Part shown: piece by piece, positions 26,581-32,073 of the stretch | Numbering within the stretch: position 1 is the first letter of the stretch | How the letters are laid out: every line of letters starts with the position of its first letter | NCBI GenBank assembly: GCA_000995135.1 | Contig: LBWY01000004.1 | Span: 1 to 32,073, forward strand | Length of the DNA stretch: 32,073 nt | Reading direction: 5' to 3' | DNA from: Parcubacteria group bacterium GW2011_GWE2_39_37 | GTDB taxonomy: Bacteria; Patescibacteriota; Patescibacteriia; Patescibacteriales; GWE2-39-37 | Made by a program: the position numbers and the translations under genes | Notes under the pieces: model-generated | Told to the model about the DNA's origin: nothing | Databases searched by the model: none | Seen by the model: the letters and a program-made list of their open reading frames with translations, nothing else

Positions 26581-27426
26581 TTATTTACAATTCTCTGCCT
26601 TGCGCCAACCTGCTTCAATAGCATTGGCCTCTGTGCAAAACCATTTTTCTCCTGCAGTTTCATCGATCACAGTCTGCTTATAGTATGGACAGTTTAGTGT
26701 GTGGTATATTTTTTCTTTTTTTGAATTAATATTCCCCTTAATACTGCACTTGGCATCAGTCGAAGTGGAAATTACTGCCTCAGTATTCTTAATTCCACAA
26801 ATTCCATTTGCCCATAAACCGACCTGATTTGCCTGGGCATACTTTTGCGCATTTTTAAATTCTGATTGATATCTGTAGGGCAAAAGGTAGGTATATTCAA
26901 AGGCATAGCCTTGTTTGATTATTTCCAAATTATAAAACAAGCCATCTTTTGTTTTAACATATCTTAGTAATCGCCCATACTTATCTTTATCATCCTGACT
27001 CAAATCATTTTCTAGCTCGATTTCATTATTTAACAACATTTCCTTTGCTTTTTCACTTGCCTCTATTCCGAAACATTCAACCGGTTTCCTCGGATCAACT
27101 GATTCAGGAGTATTAATTCCAATCATTCTTACTCTTTGAGTCTTGCCGTCAATGCTTACATCAATCGTATCACCATCTATTACCCTGACAACTTTGTAGT
27201 ACCTTTTATTTTCAATCTTATCGCCTTTAACTTCTTTTGGTTCAACTTTAACCACTTCAGTACTGCTACTAGCTTTTTTTATGATATTTTCACCCGTGTC
27301 AAAATCTATTTTATCTACAGGGTTAACCGGAGTTAAGTCAATTTCTTTTCTTGAAAAAATTGATCCCAGCAAGAATAAAACTGTGAACAAAACAACAATT
27401 TTTAATTTTAAATTGTAATTTTGCAT
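26581..27426 (-). CDS. Secreted thermonuclease-family (TNase/SNc) protein with C-terminal sunset-like domain
   Basis: N-terminal TM; YYKVVRVIDGDTIDVSIDGKTQRVRMIGINTPESV...DKYGRLLRYV; C-terminus IKGNINSKKEKIYHTLNCPYYKQTVID...EKWFCTEANAIEAGWRKAENC. Confidence 0.87.
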   Translation of the reverse strand: MQNYNLKLKIVVLFTVLFLLGSIFSRKEIDLTPVNPVDKIDFDTGENIIKKASSSTEVVKVEPKEVKGDKIENKRYYKVVRVIDGDTIDVSIDGKTQRVRMIGINTPESVDPRKPVECFGIEASEKAKEMLLNNEIELENDLSQDDKDKYGRLLRYVKTKDGLFYNLEIIKQGYAFEYTYLLPYRYQSEFKNAQKYAQANQVGLWANGICGIKNTEAVISTSTDAKCSIKGNINSKKEKIYHTLNCPYYKQTVIDETAGEKWFCTEANAIEAGWRKAENCK

Positions 27427-27434
27427 TAAATCAT

Positions 27435-28310
27435 TTATGTTCTTGCCCTACCCTTGACTCTGACATAATTTAATATCCGGGTAATAAATAACCCAAGCGG
27501 CCATGCTAATTTCAATAACCTATATTCCCAGATTGGCTGCCATTTCTTAAAATATTTTAACATGCTGTCGCGAAAATAAATTTGAGTAGTATTCCGCTTG
27601 ACCTGGCTAAAGCTTTGACCGACGTAGTCGATGCATTCGGCCGCGTTAGTGTACCAGACTTCACCACCTACTTCAGCTACCCTTTTGCAATAATCAACTT
27701 CTTCAAACCAGATAAAAAATTGCTCATCTAGCAGCCCGGTCTTTTCAATAGTTTCCCTTCTGATTATAAAAAAACCACCTCGAATCGAATCGACTTTTTC
27801 AGCTTTATTATAGTCAAAATCCACTCTCAAGTAGTTATCCAAGATAGAAGGTAAAAGATGGGGTAATTTTAATACGATGGCCAATTGATCCAAAAACTTG
27901 GGAAAGCGCCGAACATGCTTTACTATTTCATTTTTTTCATCAAGCAATTTACAGCCAGCGACATCAACATTCTGATTTTGTCGCATCCATTGGACCATAT
28001 TTTTAAAAGTGTCCGGAAATGGCTTCATATCAGGGTTTAATAGTAGGATGTAATCCGACTGACATAGCTTAATGGCTTGATTGTTTGCCTTAGCAAATCC
28101 AACATTCTCTTCGTTAGCGATTAATTTCACTTCAGTAAATTCATCTCTTACCATTTGTACAGTTCCATCAGCAGAATTATTGTCGACAACAAACACCTCA
28201 AAGCTCACTGAATGATCAGAAGCAAAAATCGCTTTTAAATTTTCTTTAAGTTTCTCCTTGACGTTCCAAGAAACAATTACAATTGATAAATCCATATTTT
28301 TTACCGTCAT
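27435..28310 (-). CDS. GT2-family glycosyltransferase
   Basis: MDLSIVIVSWNVKEKLKENLKAIF, VDNNSADGT, NVGFAKANNQAI, LLLNPDMK, EEVDYCKRV; start at 28310 (MTVKN) or 28295 (MDLS). Confidence 0.88.
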   Translation of the reverse strand: MTVKNMDLSIVIVSWNVKEKLKENLKAIFASDHSVSFEVFVVDNNSADGTVQMVRDEFTEVKLIANEENVGFAKANNQAIKLCQSDYILLLNPDMKPFPDTFKNMVQWMRQNQNVDVAGCKLLDEKNEIVKHVRRFPKFLDQLAIVLKLPHLLPSILDNYLRVDFDYNKAEKVDSIRGGFFIIRRETIEKTGLLDEQFFIWFEEVDYCKRVAEVGGEVWYTNAAECIDYVGQSFSQVKRNTTQIYFRDSMLKYFKKWQPIWEYRLLKLAWPLGLFITRILNYVRVKGRART

Positions 28311-28375
28311 CCCGCCCAGGCATGAAGTGTTGGGACAATAAGCTGTTGGATCCCCGCCTTCGCGGGGATGACAGG
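28307..28375. repeat. Inverted-repeat element family C (gtcatcccg ... cggggatgac)
   Basis: gtcatcccgcccaggcatgaagtgttgggacaataagctgttggatccccgccttcgcggggatgacag; inner hairpin ccccgccttcgcgggg. Confidence 0.75.
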
Positions 28376-28390
28376 AAGGGTTTATATAAA

Positions 28391-29407
28391 TTAGTTTTTC
28401 ATAAATTTCTCAATTTCTTTTATTTCAACTCTCAACTTCAGCTCATCTTGTCTTTTTTTAATCTCTGGCAGAAGTTTTTTGAAATTAACCAATTCCTTGA
28501 ATAGATAAGATTCGAAAATTAATGCAAAAACCATACTGCCGATCAGATAGAAATAAGTATTTATTTTTACAGCCCGAGAGAATGGTAAATTTTTTATTTT
28601 ATATAACAAGATCAATTGGTTTAAAAATGACCATTTTTTCAATTGGCGATTTTTATTTTTTCGATTCAAGGCCACGTTCAGCATATTCTGACCGACAATT
28701 GCTGCAGTACGGTCATGATACGCGACCGCTCTCGGCTCTAGCATGATCTTCCAGCCGGCTAATCGCAATCGATAGGAAAGATCGCAATCTTCTTTGTACA
28801 TAAACATCAGTTCATCGAAATATTCATGGTTGTAAGCCATGTCTTTCATTGCCTCCAGATTCAGTAATACGGCTGCACCGGTAAATCCAAAAATTTCTTT
28901 AGCTTCATTAAGCTCTTCATTATTTGGCAGTCCTTGATGGTCATCAAAAAAACGATGTCTTTTGTCGATTATCAGGCCGTAGCTATCGGTTATTGCTGTT
29001 TTCTTATTATTTTCAAAATCCCATTTCAATATTTTTGGCATTACCGCAGCAACTTCATTATTACTACTGATGGTGCCTAGCATTTTTTCAACCATGTCAG
29101 CTTCAAAAACCATGTCAGGATTCAATGCAAGAAAATATTTAGCCCCTGCATCTATCGCTTTTTTGATCATCAGATTAAAGCCTTTTGCAAAACCTAAATT
29201 TTTATGGGCAAAAATTATTTCAATCTCCGGGAAATTCTTATTTATGTATTGTTGATTCTCATTATTCTCATCATCTGAATTATCAACTGTGATCAATTTA
29301 AAATATTTAAAAGTTTGATTGTTTATCGACGGCAAAAAATATGGCAAATACTTTGCAGTGTTTTCGCCATATGAGATAAAACCGATATAAACTTCTTTTT
29401 CCATCAT
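28391..29407 (-). CDS. GT2-family glycosyltransferase
   Basis: VDNSDDENN, NLGFAKGFNLMI, ALNPDMVFEADM, MFMYKEDCDLSYRLRLAGWKI. Confidence 0.87.
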   Translation of the reverse strand: MMEKEVYIGFISYGENTAKYLPYFLPSINNQTFKYFKLITVDNSDDENNENQQYINKNFPEIEIIFAHKNLGFAKGFNLMIKKAIDAGAKYFLALNPDMVFEADMVEKMLGTISSNNEVAAVMPKILKWDFENNKKTAITDSYGLIIDKRHRFFDDHQGLPNNEELNEAKEIFGFTGAAVLLNLEAMKDMAYNHEYFDELMFMYKEDCDLSYRLRLAGWKIMLEPRAVAYHDRTAAIVGQNMLNVALNRKNKNRQLKKWSFLNQLILLYKIKNLPFSRAVKINTYFYLIGSMVFALIFESYLFKELVNFKKLLPEIKKRQDELKLRVEIKEIEKFMKN

Positions 29408-30133
29408 TTAGATCACTAACTTATCTTGTAATTTTTCTTTAGCCAAATTTTGTGCGCGAAGAAGGCTATCAAAAGTTCCGGCATCAATCCACTCACCATT
29501 CACCATGGCTACGTCCAGCTCGCCCATTTCTAGATAAACTTTATTAATATCAGTTATTTCTAGCTCACCACGATCACTCGGCTTCAGATCTTTAGAAATC
29601 TGCACTACTCGATTATCATAAACATAAAGTCCGGTAACAGCGTAATCACTCATCCATTCTTTCGGCTTTTCAACAATTTTTTCAGCTTTCATATTTTCAT
29701 CAAACTTGACCACGCCGAATCTTTCAGGATCAGAGACTTTTTTAGCGAATACTCTAGCGCCTTTTTTGAAGCTCTTTATGTCTTCGCTAAGATCATCCTC
29801 AAAAATATTATCTCCTAGAATCAGAGTAACATCTTCATCATCAATAAAATTTTCCCCGATCAAAAAAGCCTCGGCAATTCCTGTCGGCTTGTCTTGGATC
29901 TCATAAGTGAATCTTACGCCGAATTCCTTGCCGCTGCCAAGGAGATTAAGATAATCCCCGGCTCTTTCTGGAGCCACAATGATCAAAATTTCTTTGATTC
30001 CGGCTTTTATCAAGGTGTTTAGCGGATAATAGATCATTGGCCGATTATACACCGGCAATAATTGCTTGCTGGTTACCTTGGTGCAAGGTCTTAGCCTAGT
30101 TGCTGAACCGCCTGATAAAATTATTCCTCTCAT
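29408..30133 (-). CDS. rfbA: Glucose-1-phosphate thymidylyltransferase
   Basis: MRGIILSGGSATRLRPCTKVTSKQLLPVYNRPMIYYPLNTLIKAGIKEILII; LGDNIFEDDL; GLYVYDNRVV; GEWIDAGTFDSLL. Confidence 0.92.
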   Translation of the reverse strand: MRGIILSGGSATRLRPCTKVTSKQLLPVYNRPMIYYPLNTLIKAGIKEILIIVAPERAGDYLNLLGSGKEFGVRFTYEIQDKPTGIAEAFLIGENFIDDEDVTLILGDNIFEDDLSEDIKSFKKGARVFAKKVSDPERFGVVKFDENMKAEKIVEKPKEWMSDYAVTGLYVYDNRVVQISKDLKPSDRGELEITDINKVYLEMGELDVAMVNGEWIDAGTFDSLLRAQNLAKEKLQDKLVI

Positions 30134-30136
30134 AGA

Positions 30137-31048
30137 TTATTTTTTAATATTTAAATATTCTTTCAATGCCTGTTGCCAGGTCCTAAGTTTTGGTAATTTT
30201 GTATTGATTAAAGCCGAATATTTCGGCCTTTTTGCCGGTCTGGGGAATTTATCACTGGAAATCGCATTCACTTTGATTTTGACCCCGGCAATTTTAAATA
30301 GCTCTTTAGCCGCCTTATACCAAGTAACAGGCTTCGGGTTGATTACATGATAAATACCAAAGCCATAGTCGTCATCAATGATTTTTTTAGTCATCATTGC
30401 TAAGTCGGGGGTATAAGTAAAACAGCCTTCTTCTTCGTCCACCACATCAAGAAATTCTCTCTCTTTGCTCAGATTCAACATAACATCAAAAAAGCTCATT
30501 TTTGATAAATCACTTTCACCTTTCGGTCCAAAAAGTTTTTGTGTGCGGATGATGTACCATTTCAGTCCTCGACCGCTCAAGCGGATAATTTCTTGTTCGC
30601 CCAATAATTTTGTTTCACCATATCGATTGACCGGATCAGGTTCATCATCTTCTTTGTAGCCGGATTCGTTATTGCCATCAAAAATATAATCGGTTGAATA
30701 ATGGACAAGCATCGAGCCATTTACCAAGGCAGCTTGTGCTAGGTAACCTACCGCATCACCATTTATTTTTTTTGAGGCTTCGTAACCGTCTTCTTCTTCG
30801 CATTTATCAACCGCAGTAAAAGCAACTGCATTTATTATTATTTCTGGTTTGAGATCTTTGATTTTTTTTTCGATCAGCCCCTTGTCGGTAATATCGATTT
30901 CACTTCTGTCCCAGGCGATGATCTCATTATCCGTGTCCTCAGAAAAAACTCTTACCAATTGTTGACCTAAATTCCCTTTTGCACCCAAAATCAAAATCTT
31001 AGCACCCGTCACCTGATTAGGAAGCTTCATGTTATTGTTTGTTGCCAT
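30137..31048 (-). CDS. rfbD: dTDP-4-dehydrorhamnose reductase
   Basis: KILILGAKGNLGQQLVRVF, NAVAFTAVDKCEEE, VHYSTDYIFDGNNESGYKEDDEPDPVNRYGETKLLGE. Confidence 0.9.
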   Translation of the reverse strand: MATNNNMKLPNQVTGAKILILGAKGNLGQQLVRVFSEDTDNEIIAWDRSEIDITDKGLIEKKIKDLKPEIIINAVAFTAVDKCEEEDGYEASKKINGDAVGYLAQAALVNGSMLVHYSTDYIFDGNNESGYKEDDEPDPVNRYGETKLLGEQEIIRLSGRGLKWYIIRTQKLFGPKGESDLSKMSFFDVMLNLSKEREFLDVVDEEEGCFTYTPDLAMMTKKIIDDDYGFGIYHVINPKPVTWYKAAKELFKIAGVKIKVNAISSDKFPRPAKRPKYSALINTKLPKLRTWQQALKEYLNIKK

Positions 31049-31994
31049 ATTGCTTTTGGTAGTAATCTTTATATTCTCCGCTTTTGATCTTCTGCCACCA
31101 CTCTTGATTCTGCCTATACCAGACTACTGTCTTAGCTAGTCCGGTTTTAAAATCAACCTTAGGGTACCAGCCAAGCTCATTTTTTGCTTTGCTGATGTCC
31201 ATGGCATAGCGGAAATCATGACCTTTTCTATCTTCTACGTATTCGATCATTTCATCACCGAAGCCCATTAAATTCAAAATATTGTTTGTGATATCTAAAT
31301 TAGTCAATTCATTTTCACCACCGAGGCCATAAGTTTCACCGATTCGGCCTTTTTTGATTATCGCTTCAACCCCGGCATTATGGTCATCCACATGGATCCA
31401 ATCCCTGATGTTTCCACCCTTGCCATAAACAGGCACCTTTTTACCTTCAATAAGATTAGTAACGAATAATGGGATTAATTTTTCCGGGAATTGATAAGGA
31501 CCGTAATTGTTGGTGCAATTAGAAATTGTAATCGGTAACTTATGAGTATGCCAATATGCTCTAACCAAGTGATCAGAAGCGGCTTTGGAGGCGCTATAAG
31601 GACTGCGTGGATCATATGGCGTATTCTCCTGAAACTTAGGATCAACCAAATCAAGTGCGCCAAAGACCTCATCTGTGGAAATATGATGACCCAATACATT
31701 GGTCCTAACAAAAGATCCTCCATCAATTATTGAGCGATCAACATGTGTTTCTGCCGCAAAATGAACAATCAGATCAACTTCTTTCACGATATCATTTACT
31801 AAATCTTTATCGCAGATATCACCTTTGATAAATTTATAATTAGGATTGCCTTCACAGCCTTTTAAGTTTTCTAAATTACCTGCATAGGTCAAAGAATCCA
31901 GATTGATAATAGAATCTTCTGGATTATTTTCCAGCCAATAGTGGATAAAATTTGCTCCGATAAATCCGGCGCCACCTGTTACTAATAATTTCAT
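31032..31994 (-). CDS. rfbB: dTDP-glucose 4,6-dehydratase with apparent internal in-frame deletion
   Basis: KLLVTGGAGFIGANFIHYW, HFAAETHVDRSI, STDEVFG, YSASKAASDHLVRAY, NCTNNYGPYQFPEKLIPL; reads FVRTNVLG-HHISTDEV without the usual intervening helix. Confidence 0.9.
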   Translation of the reverse strand: MKLLVTGGAGFIGANFIHYWLENNPEDSIINLDSLTYAGNLENLKGCEGNPNYKFIKGDICDKDLVNDIVKEVDLIVHFAAETHVDRSIIDGGSFVRTNVLGHHISTDEVFGALDLVDPKFQENTPYDPRSPYSASKAASDHLVRAYWHTHKLPITISNCTNNYGPYQFPEKLIPLFVTNLIEGKKVPVYGKGGNIRDWIHVDDHNAGVEAIIKKGRIGETYGLGGENELTNLDITNNILNLMGFGDEMIEYVEDRKGHDFRYAMDISKAKNELGWYPKVDFKTGLAKTVVWYRQNQEWWQKIKSGEYKDYYQKQYGNKQ

Positions 31995-31997
31995 AAA

Positions 31998-32073
31998 TTA
32001 ATTCTTATTTTTTATGGTCTCAGCTATTTTTTGCATCTGTCCATCTTCATATTTTTTTATCGGCCAAAAATTT
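31998..32073 (-). CDS. C-terminal fragment of an unidentified upstream gene
   Basis: Open minus frame FWPIKKYEDGQMQKIAETIKNKN* running to the window edge. Confidence 0.5.
   Translation of the reverse strand, partial: NFWPIKKYEDGQMQKIAETIKNKN

Noticed and set aside
31475-31726. Minus-strand 83-aa ORF
   Set aside because: Out-of-frame overlap within rfbB, no recognisable product; not evidence of a split gene because the rfbB frame is continuous.
1-32073. CRISPR arrays, tRNA/rRNA genes, transposases, phage genes
   Set aside because: No regularly spaced direct repeats, no cloverleaf-like sequence noticed, no integrase/transposase motifs in the translated ORFs.
1-32073. Alternative genetic code (UGA = Gly) as in some CPR
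   Set aside because: Conserved genes terminate sensibly at TAA/TGA and no in-frame UGA interrupts conserved motifs.

Overview
AT-rich 32 kb chromosomal segment with the look of a Patescibacteria/CPR (Parcubacteria-like) genome; the taxon is inferred from gene style only. Minus strand, left: a dcw remnant mraY-ftsW-murG ... murC, with murD absent between mraY and ftsW. An insert of about 1.4 kb separates murG from murC. It holds a pilin-like protein, a divergent SAM-I-clan riboswitch with its own terminator, and a 51-aa small ORF (below the ORF-track cutoff) that ends in a second terminator. Plus strand: a type IV pilus operon (pilB, pilC, four pilin-like proteins, pilM/N/O and a small membrane protein). 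Minus strand: an Fe-S cluster locus (Rrf2 / IscU / Nfu C-terminal / cysteine desulfurase) containing a TSP3-repeat L,D-transpeptidase. Then a Cys-rich secreted protein, rpmA, an S41 protease, murA, a PEGA protein and galU. The right end is a glycan cluster with four GT2 genes, a secreted TNase and rfbA/rfbD/rfbB. Most notable observations: (1) the SAM-riboswitch to orphan 51-aa ORF unit; (2) murC broken by a deletion plus frameshift that removes the ATP-binding GxxGK[ST]T motif; (3) rfbB lacking a conserved internal segment in frame; (4) three inverted-repeat families, one present twice, which abut stop codons or supply ATG start codons. All calls are from reading the sequence; no database search or folding computation was done.
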